Assembly: GCA_944380855.1 (NCBI GenBank)
Contig: CALWIW010000019.1
Span: forward strand, 1 to 42,401
Length of the DNA: 42,401 nucleotides
DNA from: an uncultured Clostridia bacterium
GTDB lineage: Bacteria > Bacillota > Clostridia > Oscillospirales > Acutalibacteraceae
Direction of reading: 5' to 3'
Shown: piece after piece, positions 31,953 through 40,710 of the stretch
Position numbering within the stretch: the stretch's first letter is position 1
How the letters are laid out: every line of letters begins with the position of its first letter
Program-made: the position numbers and the translations under genes
The notes under the pieces: generated by a model
Told to the model about the DNA's origin: nothing
What the model saw: the letters and a program-made list of their open reading frames with translations, nothing else
Databases searched by the model: none

Positions 31953-33146
31953 ATGCCAAATTTTGAAGAAAAACGGGAAAAATCAACCACAACAGAGAAA
32001 AAATTGAAATTTTGCTCAAAAAGCAAGTCATGCGGAGCCTGTCAGTTAGCAAATCTTTCATATACAGAGCAACTTAATCACAAGACAAATATAACAATAA
32101 AGCTAATATCTAAATTCTGTCACGTAGAGCCTGTTATCGGTGCAAAAAAGCCTACAGGCTACCGTAACAAAGCACAGGCTGTCTTTTTTAAGGATAAAAG
32201 AAACAATATTGTATCGGGAATTTACCGTTCCTCTACGGGCACGGCTGTAGCTGTTGAAAACTGCCGCCTTCAAACAGATGAAACAAACGAAATTTTCAAG
32301 ACTCTTTGCAGTCTTTTTAAAAGCTTTAAAATAAAGCCCTTTGATAAAAGGACAAAAAGCGGATATTTGAGAAGCGTTACAATCAGAGAAGCCGTAACCA
32401 CCGGAGAAATAATGGTGATTATTTCCGCCATAACACCTGACTTTCCTGCAAAAAAGACTTTTTGCACAGCTCTCGTGGGAAAACATCCAAACATTAAATC
32501 TGTTATTTTTACTCAAAACAAAAATACCGAAAGACTTTTTCAAGGTACAAAAGAAAAAGTTCTTTACGGGAAACCGTATATTACAGATTATTTGTGCGGT
32601 TTGGAATTTCACATATCACCTTTGTCTTTTTATCAGATAAACCATGACCAAACAGAGGTTTTGTATAATAAAGCCATTGAGCTTGCAAAGCTTTCAAAGG
32701 AAGAAACTATACTTGACGCTTACTGCGGAATAGGCACAATCGGACTTGCCGCCTCAAAATATGTTAAATCCGTAATAGGCTTTGAAATTAACGGCGACGC
32801 TGTAAAAAGTGCAATAGAAAACGCAAAGACAAACAAAATAACAAACGCATATTTTTATAAAGCTTCTGACAGCGAATTTTTTAGTTTTGTCCATGATGAG
32901 AATATAAGTTTTTCCGCTGTTTTCCTTGACCCGCCAAGGGCAGGCTGTAACAGAGATTTTCTGCAAACCCTTGCACATACTGTCAAACCCGAAAAAATAG
33001 TTTATATCTCCTGCAATCCGGAAACCCAGAGCAGAGATTTAAAAATTCTCACTGCAAACGGCTATAAGTGCATCACAGCTCAGCCTGTGGATATGTTCCC
33101 CTACACAAACCACATAGAAAATATAGTTCTTTTAAAAAAGCTTTAA
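31953..33146 (+). CDS. 23S rRNA uracil-5 methyltransferase (RlmD/RlmCD type)
   Basis: 397 residues. The N-terminus carries the cysteines of an iron-sulfur cluster (CSKSKSCGACQL). The SAM-binding motif DAYCGIGTIGLAASKY is near residue 255, followed by FLDPPRAGCNRDFL and the catalytic cysteine in YISCNPETQSRDL. It adds a methyl group to uracil C5 in rRNA. The TRAM domain common in longer members is not seen. AAAAAGGAG lies before the ATG. It is a single gene and runs divergent from the glycosidase cluster. Confidence 0.92.
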   Translation: MPNFEEKREKSTTTEKKLKFCSKSKSCGACQLANLSYTEQLNHKTNITIKLISKFCHVEPVIGAKKPTGYRNKAQAVFFKDKRNNIVSGIYRSSTGTAVAVENCRLQTDETNEIFKTLCSLFKSFKIKPFDKRTKSGYLRSVTIREAVTTGEIMVIISAITPDFPAKKTFCTALVGKHPNIKSVIFTQNKNTERLFQGTKEKVLYGKPYITDYLCGLEFHISPLSFYQINHDQTEVLYNKAIELAKLSKEETILDAYCGIGTIGLAASKYVKSVIGFEINGDAVKSAIENAKTNKITNAYFYKASDSEFFSFVHDENISFSAVFLDPPRAGCNRDFLQTLAHTVKPEKIVYISCNPETQSRDLKILTANGYKCITAQPVDMFPYTNHIENIVLLKKL

Positions 33147-33162
33147 TTAATGTAAAGATATG

Positions 33163-33237
33163 TTGACAAAAGCAATTTACAGATTATAATAAAAGAAAAG
33201 TTATCAACATAGAACAGCTTTGATGTTGATAACTTTT
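33163..33237 (+). promoter_or_regulatory. Promoter and perfect 15-bp leader hairpin of the DUF4250 gene
   Basis: TTGACA (33163-33168) and TATAAT (33185-33190) have a 16-nt spacer. AAAAGTTATCAACAT (33196-33210) pairs perfectly with ATGTTGATAACTTTT (33223-33237), right at the start of the transcript. The arms contain TTATCAACA, close to a DnaA box. Confidence 0.8.
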
Positions 33238-33265
33238 GAATTTACTTTCAGAACGGAGGATTAAA

Positions 33266-33442
33266 ATGTCTGTTCCCAACGACCCGGTTATTTTGCTTTC
33301 ATTTATAAATACAAAACTTAGGGACTTTTATCCCTCTCTTGAAGAGCTTGGAAAAAGCCTTGATGTGGACACAAAGGAAATCATTGAAAAGCTAAGGTCA
33401 ATAAACTATGAATATGACCCAAACCAAAATCGTTTTATCTGA
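33266..33442 (+). CDS. DUF4250 domain protein
   Basis: 58 residues, all DUF4250: PNDPVILLSFINTKLRDFYP, then EELGKSLD and a C-terminal INYEYDPNQNRFI. The family has a winged-helix-like look but no known function. The ATG at 33266 has CGGAGGA at 33254-33260; an upstream start at 33236 lies in the leader hairpin. It is a single gene with its own promoter and terminator. Confidence 0.85.
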   Translation: MSVPNDPVILLSFINTKLRDFYPSLEELGKSLDVDTKEIIEKLRSINYEYDPNQNRFI

Positions 33443-33456
33443 TAATAAGAAATAAG

Positions 33457-33500
33457 AAAAAGGTCAAGCTTTCGGAAAAGAGAGTTTGACCTTTTTTCTT
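33457..33500 (+). terminator. Terminator after the DUF4250 gene
   Basis: AAAAAGGTCAA (33457-33467) pairs with TTGACCTTTTTT (33486-33497), which supplies the T-run. Confidence 0.9.
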
Positions 33501-33541
33501 TTTAATATGTCTATAGCAAAGTTAGAGCAAAAATTGGGGGA

Positions 33542-33595
33542 TGCCAAAGGGACAGTGTCACTTTGGCAGGTGGTTTGGAGGACAGTGTCCTCCAA
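33542..33595. repeat. Two adjacent palindromes sharing a GGACAGTGTC-like core
   Basis: TGCCAAAG...CTTTGGCA (33542-33568) and TTGGAGGAC-AGT-GTCCTCCAA (33575-33595) both centre on GACAGTGTC, 30 bp apart. The second is perfect. They look like REP-type palindromes or an operator pair. Confidence 0.7.
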
Positions 33596-33639
33596 GGTCT
33601 TAAAATGCGGTAAAAATGCAGAAGGAGAGCAAAAAGCTT

Positions 33640-33692
33640 CTCAGGCCTTGGAATAAAATTTATTTCTAAAATAAAGCTATGCAAGGCAGAAA
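33640..33692 (-). repeat. Interspersed hairpin repeat, copy 5 (diverged B hairpin)
   Basis: GCCTTG (33645-33650) pairs with CAAGGC (33682-33687). The inner AT-rich segment and flank (GCAAGGCAGAAATAAAAAA) match the B hairpin of copy 4. The GGGCGAAACC core is lost. Confidence 0.6.
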
Positions 33693-33776
33693 TAAAAAAC
33701 AAAAAAATAGTATTCGTAAGTAAACAGGAGAAAAACGGAGAAAATTAAAGATTACTCAGTTTTATTTTAATATATT

Positions 33777-33847
33777 TGACTTTTATTGACTTTGACTTTC
33801 TTTGACCTATTAACTATAATATTAACAAAGGTCAGGGAAAGTCAAAC
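33777..33847 (+). promoter_or_regulatory. ctsR operon promoter with two CtsR boxes
   Basis: TTGACT (33792-33797) and TATAAT (33815-33820) have a 17-nt spacer. A CtsR-type heptad repeat GGTCAGGGAAAGTCAAA lies downstream (about 33830-33845). An inverted one (GGTCAAAGAAAGTCAAA read on the minus strand, about 33791-33807) covers the -35 box, with a further GTCAAA beyond it. This fits self-repression by CtsR released on heat stress. Confidence 0.9.
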
Positions 33848-33886
33848 AAAGGACAGTAAAATGTCCCTATGATAGGTGGCGTTAGT

Positions 33887-34336
33887 ATGAGAATGAGCGA
33901 TTTGGTCGCCAATTATATATTGGAAATGCTTAATGAGCAAAACGGAAATGCCGAAATAAAAAGAAACGAGCTTGCCGGTACTTTAGGCTGCGTTCCCAGT
34001 CAGATAAACTATGTTATCACTTCAAGGTTTACTCCGGAACAGGGATACATTGTTGAAAGCCGGCGTGGAGGCGGCGGCTATATAAGAATAACAAGAATAA
34101 AACTGGACAGAAGTTCCGCCATAATGCATATAATAAATTCAATTGGCAAAACTCTGGACAGAGCCACCGCAGAGGCAATAATTTCCAATATGGTTTCACA
34201 GGAAATAATAGATAATCAGACGGCAAGGCTGTTAGCCTGCGGAATTTCCGAAAGGTCATATCAGGAGGTACCGCAGAAATACCGTGACGGATTGAGAGCT
34301 GGTATATTTAAAAATATGCTTCTGACCTTGATTTAG
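33887..34336 (+). CDS. ctsR: Heat-shock repressor CtsR
   Basis: About 149 residues. MRMSDLVANYILEMLNE and a winged helix with the glycine-rich wing ESRRGGGGYIRI (about residues 57-68) are CtsR hallmarks. The C-terminal half carries the dimer region with the arginine-kinase-sensitive part. It represses clp genes by binding heptad repeats, present here just upstream. The ATG at 33887 has AGGTGG (33874-33879); an upstream ATG at 33869 is less likely. First gene of ctsR-mcsA-mcsB-clpC. Confidence 0.95.
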   Translation: MRMSDLVANYILEMLNEQNGNAEIKRNELAGTLGCVPSQINYVITSRFTPEQGYIVESRRGGGGYIRITRIKLDRSSAIMHIINSIGKTLDRATAEAIISNMVSQEIIDNQTARLLACGISERSYQEVPQKYRDGLRAGIFKNMLLTLI

Positions 34337-34404
34337 CGGTCTTAAAAAGTAAAACAGGTTAATAAACATATATAATGTATATTTTAAGCAAGGAGGATTG
34401 CTTT

Positions 34405-34932
34405 ATGAAATGTCAAAAATGCGGTGTTAACGAAGCTACTACACATATAAAAACAATGATAAACGGTCAGTACACAGAGTATTACCTCTGCCCCGACTGT
34501 GCTGATAAGATGGGATACTCAAATATGTTCGGGGATTTTTCTACAGAATTTTCCAATCTTTTGGGAAGCTTTTTCGGAAACGCTCTGCCTGAAAGAACAC
34601 AGGCAACAAGATGTCCTTTCTGCGGAAGCACCTACAACGACATAGTGAAAAACGGAATTGTGGGCTGTTCCCAATGCTACGACACATTCAGAGATGAGCT
34701 TGTTCCCACAATCAGAAGAATACACGGCAATACAACCCACTGCGGAAAGAAATCAACCCAGTGGAGAAACAGTTTACAAAACAAAAAAATTGCCACGGTT
34801 CAGAAAAAAGAACTCACCACAACAAACAGCAAGCTGGACAATTTGAAAAAACAGCTTCAGGAGGCTATACAGGCTCAGGAATTTGAGCAGGCGGCAAAGC
34901 TTCGCGATGATATTAAGGAAATGGAGGGATAA
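34405..34932 (+). CDS. mcsA: McsA, activator of the McsB arginine kinase
   Basis: About 175 residues. Four zinc-binding cysteine pairs are visible (CQKCG, CPDC, CPFCG, CSQC), then a linker and a C-terminal UVR motif (LKKQLQEAIQAQEFEQAAKL). McsA binds and activates McsB. The ATG at 34405 follows AGGAGG at 34391-34396. It ends 2 bp before mcsB, so the two are tightly coupled. Confidence 0.95.
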   Translation: MKCQKCGVNEATTHIKTMINGQYTEYYLCPDCADKMGYSNMFGDFSTEFSNLLGSFFGNALPERTQATRCPFCGSTYNDIVKNGIVGCSQCYDTFRDELVPTIRRIHGNTTHCGKKSTQWRNSLQNKKIATVQKKELTTTNSKLDNLKKQLQEAIQAQEFEQAAKLRDDIKEMEG

Positions 34933-34934
34933 TT

Positions 34935-35933
34935 ATGGATAACTCAATAGTTGTTTCCACAAGAATAAGGCTGGCAAGAAATTTGAAAGGATATCCTTTC
35001 CCCTCAAGACTTGACAGCAAGAGAAAAAACGAGATAGTCCAAAAGGTTTACACCGCTCTTAAAGAGGGAAACAGTGCCATATCCTCCGATTTTCAGCTTA
35101 TAAAGGTCGGAGAGCTTACAAAGGCTCAGGGCTTGTCCTTTGTTGAAAAACATCTTATAAGCCCAGAGTTTATAAACGGCGACAAGGACGGCAGAGCCTT
35201 GGTTTTAAAGGACGACAAAAAGGTCAGTATTATGATAAACGAGGAAGACCATGTGAGAATTCAGATTATCACAGACGGTCTTAACTTGGAAGCCGCTTAC
35301 GACCTTGCAGATAAGATTGATACTCTCCTTGATGAAAATCTTGATTTTGCCTTTGACGAAAAGCTTGGATACCTCACTCAGTGCCCTACAAATTTGGGTA
35401 CAGGCATGAGAGCGTCTGTAATGCTTCATCTTCCCGCTTTGCAGAAAACAGGAGCATTGAGCAGAATCGGCGGAAACCTTTCAAAGCTGGGCTTGACCAT
35501 AAGGGGAATTTACGGAGAGGGTACAGAGCCTAAAGGTGCAATGTATCAGCTTTCCAATCAGGTAACCTTGGGAATTTCCGAGAATGCCGCCATTGAAAAC
35601 CTTAAAAACATAACCGAGCAGCTTGCCGCTCAGGAAGTTAAGGCAAGAGAAACTATAATGAAATCCGTTTCCATGAAAGACACGGTACACAGAAGCTTGG
35701 GTATTTTGAAATACGCCTTGGCAGTAAGCCACGACGAAGCTATGGAGCTGCTTTCAAATGTGAGAATGGGTGTTGTTTCCGGAGAAATTACCGGAATTAC
35801 CTGCGAAATAATCGACAAGCTCATACCGGAAATTCAGCCGGCAACAATGATTGTAACGGCAGGCGAAAATCTCGACCCTGAAAAGAGAGATATTTTGAGG
35901 GCAAAAACCATAAGAGAAAGACTTGGAGCTTAA
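34935..35933 (+). CDS. mcsB: Protein-arginine kinase McsB
   Basis: 332 residues of the phosphagen-kinase fold: VVSTRIRLARNLKGYPFP at the N-terminus, the nucleotide/substrate loop EEDHVRIQ, CPTNLGTGMRASVMLHLPAL, and RGIYGEGTEPKGAMYQLSNQ. It marks proteins with phospho-arginine for ClpC-ClpP and inactivates CtsR. It is slightly short compared with some homologues but has all core motifs. GGAGGG precedes the ATG. Confidence 0.96.
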   Translation: MDNSIVVSTRIRLARNLKGYPFPSRLDSKRKNEIVQKVYTALKEGNSAISSDFQLIKVGELTKAQGLSFVEKHLISPEFINGDKDGRALVLKDDKKVSIMINEEDHVRIQIITDGLNLEAAYDLADKIDTLLDENLDFAFDEKLGYLTQCPTNLGTGMRASVMLHLPALQKTGALSRIGGNLSKLGLTIRGIYGEGTEPKGAMYQLSNQVTLGISENAAIENLKNITEQLAAQEVKARETIMKSVSMKDTVHRSLGILKYALAVSHDEAMELLSNVRMGVVSGEITGITCEIIDKLIPEIQPATMIVTAGENLDPEKRDILRAKTIRERLGA

Positions 35934-36000
35934 ACTTAAAATTAACATATTTGCGATAAAATGAAAAAATAAATGAGAAAAAGAAAAGGGAGGCAGGTAT

Positions 36001-38481
36001 ATGTTTAATTTTAACGGATTTACACAGAAAGCAAATAACGCTTTAAATATGGCAGTTGATGCGGCTCAGGATATGGGTCACACATATGTTGGCACTGAGC
36101 ATATACTTTTAGGTCTTGTGTCGGAGGATTCCGGCGTTGCCGCCGCAGTTTTGCAGCAAAACGGACTTTCCGCCGAGGATTTGAAAGACCTTATCGAAAG
36201 GACAATCGGCACCGGAAGCAGAACGGTTATAACTCCCGACGATTTTACACCGAGAACCAAGAGGGTTATGCAGACGGCTATGGTGCTTTCCGCAAGGCTC
36301 GGCCACGGCTATGTTGGCACAGAGCATCTGCTCATGGCTCTTATTTCCGAAAGGGACGGCTATGCAATCAGATTCCTTGAGGAATTAAATGTAAATATAA
36401 ACTCCGTTATCGCTTCGCTTAAATCAAGCATGGGAGCAGATTCCACGGCAGAAGAAAATCAGGTGACAGGCTTTGACGGTATGCTTAACAAAAACGGACA
36501 GTCAAAGGGCAGTTCAGGCAACAAAGCTCTTGATAAGTTCGGCAGAGATTTAACAGCCGCCGCAAAGAACGGCGAAATTGACCCGGTAATCGGCAGAGAA
36601 GAGGAAATCCAAAGGGTTATTCAGATTCTTTCAAGAAGAACGAAGAACAACCCTGTGCTTATCGGCGAACCCGGTGTTGGTAAAACAGCAGTTGCCGAGG
36701 GTCTTGCCCTTAGAATTGTAAAGGGAGAAATTCCGGAAATTCTGAAAAACAAGAAGATTGTAAGCCTTGACCTTACAGGCATGATTGCAGGTACTAAGTA
36801 CCGCGGCGACTTTGAGGAAAGAATCAAGGCGGCAATCGACGAAGTTAAAAAGTCAAAGGATATTATCCTTTTCATAGATGAGCTTCACACAATTGTGGGT
36901 GCAGGCTCCGCAGAGGGTTCAGCCGACGCCGCAAATATTTTGAAACCGTCACTTGCAAGGGGCGATTTCCAGGTAATCGGTGCCACAACAATGGAGGAAT
37001 ACAGAAAGTACATTGAAAAGGACGCAGCTTTGGAAAGACGTTTCCAGCCTGTAACGGTCGGTGAACCCTCACAGGAAGAAGCAATACAGATTTTGAAAGG
37101 ACTCCGTGACAGATACGAGGCTCACCATAAGGTAAAAATCACAGATGAAGCCATTGAATCAGCGGTAACACTTTCATCAAGATATATTGCAGACAGATAT
37201 CTGCCCGATAAAGCTATCGACCTTATCGACGAGGCGGCTTCCCGCGTAAGACTTTCAAGCCTTACCTATCCTCAGGAGATAAAAGAGCTTGAGGATAATA
37301 TAAAGAATCTTGAAAATGAAAAGGCAAGTGCCGTAAACGAGCAGGATTTTGAAAACGCCGCAAAGCTTAGAGATAAGCAAAAGGAAGAGACTGCAAAGCT
37401 TGAGGAAATGAAGAAAAACTGGAAAGACAAAAACGCCAATGTCAGCGGCGAAGTAAAGGGCGAGGACATTGCGGAAATTGTTTCCCAGTGGACGGGAGTT
37501 CCTGTATTCCAGCTTACCGAGGAGGAAAGTCAAAGACTTTTAAAGATGGAAGATATTCTCCACAAGAGAGTTGTAGGTCAGAACGAAGCCGTAACAGCAG
37601 TTGCAAAGGCAATAAGACGCGGCAGAGTTGGTCTTAAAGACCCGAAACGTCCGGTAGGTTCATTTATCTTCTTAGGCCCTACAGGCGTAGGTAAAACAGA
37701 GCTGTGCAAGGCTTTGGCGGAAGCAATGTTCGGTGACGAAAACGCAATGCTCAGGCTTGATATGTCCGAATACATGGAGAAACACACAGTGTCCAGACTT
37801 GTTGGTTCACCTCCGGGATATGTGGGCTATGACGAGGGCGGCCAGCTTACAGAAAAGGTAAGAAGAAAACCATACTCTGTAGTTCTTTTTGATGAAATTG
37901 AAAAGGCACACCCGGATGTATTCAACATTCTTCTCCAAATTCTTGAGGACGGCAGACTTACCGACTCACAGGGCAGAACAGTTGACTTTAAAAACACTGT
38001 AATTATCATGACTTCTAACGTAGGTGCAAGACTTATCACAGATGAGCAAAAGGGCTTGGGCTTTGCCTTTGACAATCCTGAAAACAAGAAGGAAAAGACC
38101 AACGAGGAAATCAGAGAGGCTGTTATCGGCGAACTGAAGAAACTCTTCCGTCCGGAATTCCTCAACAGAGTTGACGACATTATCGTGTTCAACAAGCTTA
38201 CTCAGGAGGAAATCAAGGAAATCGCCGGCAAGCTTTTGGAAAACCTCAAGTCAAGACTTAAAGCAGTTGATATTGATGCAGAGTTTACGGATGAGGCGGT
38301 AACACAGATATCAAATGAGGGTTATGACGATACTTACGGTGCAAGACCTTTGAGAAGAGCCATAACCTCAAAGATTGAGGACGCACTCTCCGAGAAAATG
38401 CTTGAAAATGTGATAAAGAAAGGCGACCATATCGTCTGCGACTTCAAGGACGGAAAGTTCACCTTTACCACAAAAGAATAA
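36001..38481 (+). CDS. clpC: ATP-dependent Clp protease ATPase ClpC
   Basis: 826 residues. Two N-terminal Clp repeats ([14 protein letters not shown] and the copy near [12 protein letters not shown]), a first ATPase with Walker [10 protein letters not shown] (about 222-230), a middle domain with a UVR motif ([15 protein letters not shown]), and a second ATPase with GPTGVGKTE (about 560-568) and the ClpP-docking-type region after it. It unfolds substrates for ClpP, including arginine-phosphorylated proteins. AGGGAGG precedes the ATG. Last gene of the ctsR operon. Confidence 0.97.
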   Translation: MFNFNGFTQKANNALNMAVDAAQDMGHTYVGTEHILLGLVSEDSGVAAAVLQQNGLSAEDLKDLIERTIGTGSRTVITPDDFTPRTKRVMQTAMVLSARLGHGYVGTEHLLMALISERDGYAIRFLEELNVNINSVIASLKSSMGADSTAEENQVTGFDGMLNKNGQSKGSSGNKALDKFGRDLTAAAKNGEIDPVIGREEEIQRVIQILSRRTKNNPVLIGEPGVGKTAVAEGLALRIVKGEIPEILKNKKIVSLDLTGMIAGTKYRGDFEERIKAAIDEVKKSKDIILFIDELHTIVGAGSAEGSADAANILKPSLARGDFQVIGATTMEEYRKYIEKDAALERRFQPVTVGEPSQEEAIQILKGLRDRYEAHHKVKITDEAIESAVTLSSRYIADRYLPDKAIDLIDEAASRVRLSSLTYPQEIKELEDNIKNLENEKASAVNEQDFENAAKLRDKQKEETAKLEEMKKNWKDKNANVSGEVKGEDIAEIVSQWTGVPVFQLTEEESQRLLKMEDILHKRVVGQNEAVTAVAKAIRRGRVGLKDPKRPVGSFIFLGPTGVGKTELCKALAEAMFGDENAMLRLDMSEYMEKHTVSRLVGSPPGYVGYDEGGQLTEKVRRKPYSVVLFDEIEKAHPDVFNILLQILEDGRLTDSQGRTVDFKNTVIIMTSNVGARLITDEQKGLGFAFDNPENKKEKTNEEIREAVIGELKKLFRPEFLNRVDDIIVFNKLTQEEIKEIAGKLLENLKSRLKAVDIDAEFTDEAVTQISNEGYDDTYGARPLRRAITSKIEDALSEKMLENVIKKGDHIVCDFKDGKFTFTTKE

Positions 38482-38524
38482 TTCACAGTAAACAGTGAAT
38501 TGGAAAATTAAGATTAAAACAGAA

Positions 38525-38563
38525 GGCTTGCTTCACATCTTTGTGAGCAAGCCGTTTGTTTTG
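38525..38563 (+). terminator. Terminator after clpC
   Basis: GGCTTGCTTCACA (38525-38537) pairs with TGTGAGCAAGCC (38542-38553), followed by a T-rich tract. Confidence 0.85.
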
Positions 38564-38657
38564 TAAAAATAAAGTGCAAAACTGTAAAATAAAATTGATA
38601 GAATTTTATTTTGTTTTCCATTATAATAATTTTATATTATATAAGGAGTGCTGAATT

Positions 38658-39104
38658 ATGAATTTAGGAAACAGTCTTTTTAATGCACGGAAAAAAAGCG
38701 GTCTTTCTCAGGAAGAGGTAGCCGAAAAATTAGGAGTGAGCAGACAAACCGTTTCTAAATGGGAGCAAAACGAAACTGTTCCCGATATATATCAATCGAA
38801 AAAATTAGCGGTTATTTACAGAATGTCCTTGGACAAACTTATTGAATTTGATTTTGAACTGAATGAAATTCAGGAAATTATTGATAAGACAAGCGATGAA
38901 ACAACCAAAAAAATCAACTGGACAAAAGCTTGGAGTAAAAAATATCCAATACTTTCAACATATCAACAGCAAATGGATACAGAGTATTACGGCAAAAAAA
39001 TCAAAGAACTGCTGAATCATCTGAAAAAAACTTATAACTACGACGATTTAAATGCACTTTTAGTTCTTAAAGATATTATGGCTCATGTATGGAATAAGAA
39101 ATAA
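38658..39104 (+). CDS. XRE-family transcriptional regulator
   Basis: 148 residues. The N-terminal helix-turn-helix (about residues 1-62) reads ARKKSGLSQEEVAEKLGVSR then QTVSKWEQNETVPD. The C-terminal half is helical and charged and holds no recognised ligand domain. AAGGAG lies before the ATG and a TATAAT at 38622-38627. No partner gene is attached; the 346-bp stretch after it is non-coding apart from the terminator of the converging gene. Confidence 0.9.
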   Translation: MNLGNSLFNARKKSGLSQEEVAEKLGVSRQTVSKWEQNETVPDIYQSKKLAVIYRMSLDKLIEFDFELNEIQEIIDKTSDETTKKINWTKAWSKKYPILSTYQQQMDTEYYGKKIKELLNHLKKTYNYDDLNALLVLKDIMAHVWNKK

Positions 39105-39401
39105 ACATTACAAGGAAATTACTTATTCACAAAGATAAAATTAAGCAGATATACCGAATTATAAATCCTATCCAAATTAACAGTCATAGGAGAATACTTA
39201 TATGCTGAATTTTATTTGATCTTAATTTACAACACATATGTATAAAAAACAATCATTGATTTAATCTTATATTACAGTATTATACACTGTTATAATATAT
39301 AACATCAGGTCACTTATTTTAATTTAGTGTGGTTTTTACTGTTGTTTTCACAAATCTTTAATGTTGTTTTTTACCACAATCATTGACAAAGAATATAAAT
39401 A

Positions 39402-39442
39402 AAAAAATCCCTTTGAGAAAGAAATATTTCTCTCTCAAAGGG
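39402..39442 (-). terminator. Terminator after the XRE/zinc-ribbon gene
   Basis: CCCTTTGAGA-type arm (39409-39418) pairs with TCTCAAAGG (39433-39442). The complement of AAAAAAA (39401-39407) gives the minus-strand T-run. Nothing else is recognisable in 39105-39401. Confidence 0.85.
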
Positions 39443-39450
39443 TTCAATTT

Positions 39451-40218
39451 TTATCTTTTTTTATACAGCACTAATTCCGGGTTCAACCCATCCTTCTCAT
39501 AAGTGCATACAAGCAGAAAATCCATATTTGCTATAACTCCAAAGCATCTTTCACCGCCGAACTCACTTTCAAGTTGATTTCCAAGATATGTCTTTGAGTC
39601 ATCCAAAAATTTTACCGGATTGCCGTTTGGCAACATATACTCAAGATTTACATACTTTCCTACAAGAGCATTTAATTTTTTAACCTTTGGCAGTCCCTCT
39701 ATATGAAGTTCGTTTATTTCCCTGATTAGCTGCTGCTTAAATTCTTCAAATTGACCATTGTCACTAAGTTCATCGTAACGCTTCCAGTAATCTAATTTGG
39801 GAAGCAAGCCTTTCAAATAAGAACGAACCTGCTCCTCGGTAAAATTTTCACTTACCATATTTTTAACACATACTTCAATCAGGTCATCCATATCATTATA
39901 GGTATAAGTTCCGTCAGCATAGCACCACTTGCAATAGTCCTCATTAAATGTACCATCGTAATTATGACTTATGATTGCGTCATCATCAAGCGGCATTCCG
40001 CAACACTGGCAGATAAGTTTTCTCGGTGTTCCTAAAAGTGTATTTATTGAAACATCAAAAAACTTAGAGAGCAGTTTTAAGGTTTCTGTATTTGGAATTG
40101 TTTCTCCGTTTTCCCAACGGGATACCGCTTGCCTCGTAACATAAAGCTTTTCAGCAAGTTCATCCTGTGACAATCCTTTTTTCGTTCGCAGTTCAAGTAT
40201 AATATCTTTCGTATCCAT
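39451..40218 (-). CDS. XRE regulator fused to a putative zinc ribbon
   Basis: About 255 residues. The helix-turn-helix (about 1-62) has RTKKGLSQDELAEKLYVTRQ and AVSRWENGETIPN. Next is a zinc-ribbon-like block with CQCCGMPL and DYCKWCYADGTY (about 66-105), then a helical region and a C-terminal domain rich in beta strands. The ATG at 40218 has AAGGTGG upstream; the open frame to 40371 runs into the sortase terminator and is not coding. It probably senses a signal through the C-terminal part. It could respond to metal or redox state; that is inference. Confidence 0.88.
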   Translation of the reverse strand: MDTKDIILELRTKKGLSQDELAEKLYVTRQAVSRWENGETIPNTETLKLLSKFFDVSINTLLGTPRKLICQCCGMPLDDDAIISHNYDGTFNEDYCKWCYADGTYTYNDMDDLIEVCVKNMVSENFTEEQVRSYLKGLLPKLDYWKRYDELSDNGQFEEFKQQLIREINELHIEGLPKVKKLNALVGKYVNLEYMLPNGNPVKFLDDSKTYLGNQLESEFGGERCFGVIANMDFLLVCTYEKDGLNPELVLYKKR

Positions 40219-40239
40219 TAAAATCACCACCTTGTAAAT

Positions 40240-40268
40240 ATTATAATATGTGTTCACTTTATAAACAA
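40240..40268 (-). promoter_or_regulatory. Promoter of the XRE/zinc-ribbon gene
   Basis: On the minus strand, TTGTTT (40263-40268) and TATAAT (40240-40245) have a 17-nt spacer. Confidence 0.7.
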
Positions 40269-40285
40269 GCAACCCGCTGTTGCTT
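40267..40285 (-). terminator. Terminator-like hairpin after the sortase remnant
   Basis: AAGCAAC (40267-40273) pairs with GTTGCTT (40279-40285), followed on the minus strand by a modest T-rich stretch. It overlaps the next promoter. Confidence 0.6.
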
Positions 40286-40292
40286 ATACGAG

Positions 40293-40616
40293 TTACTTTT
40301 TCTCTCGTGTCAAAACAACTCCGACAACTGAGCCAAGCAGGGCAATCGGTGCTAATCTGACGAACAGCCACTCCAATGCGTGAAAACCTACTCCCATAAC
40401 TTCTGTTTCGGGTTTATAGGCTCTGGCATCCTCCCAAAGCTGATCATAGGTGTCGTTATCGAGATTCGCAACCTGCTCGGCATAGCTGGCAATGGCGCGG
40501 GTTTGGTGAAACGAGTTCCAGTAATCACTGACGGAAGGGTACAGCAGCAAGGACAGCCCTACAAGAAGGATCAGGACTAAAAGAGCGTTTATGAAATTGC
40601 CTTGTTTCTTCTTCAT
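40293..40616 (-). pseudogene. Class C sortase remnant lacking the catalytic core
   Basis: 107 residues, against roughly 250-300 for class C sortases. The N-terminus is typical: a membrane helix (about 8-27), then SDYWNSFHQTRAIASYAEQV and LWEDARAY. It then jumps in frame to a C-terminal membrane segment ending VVGVVLTREKK. The barrel with the catalytic His, TLxTC cysteine and Arg is gone. An internal deletion is likely, natural or from assembly. It sits directly after the backbone pilin, the usual place for the pilus-building sortase. Confidence 0.75.
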
Positions 40617-40636
40617 GCAGGGTTCTCCTTGCCACT

Positions 40637-40669
40637 GTTTCCCGGGGAGGGGATGCCTCCCCGGGAAAC
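40637..40669 (-). other. GC-rich stem-loop between pilin and sortase
   Basis: GTTTCCCGGGGAGG (40637-40650) pairs perfectly with CCTCCCCGGGAAAC (40656-40669). No T-run follows. It could act as an mRNA stability or attenuation element lowering sortase output relative to pilin. Confidence 0.75.
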
Positions 40670-40710
40670 GGCGGAACTAGGTGTCTGTAAAATTCAAGCG
40701 TAATCCGAAA

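Noticed and set aside
40293..40410. LPXTG-type sorting signal in the sortase remnant (KPETE and hydrophobic tail)
   Set aside because: There is no LPxTG consensus, and class C sortases themselves often end in a membrane helix and basic tail.
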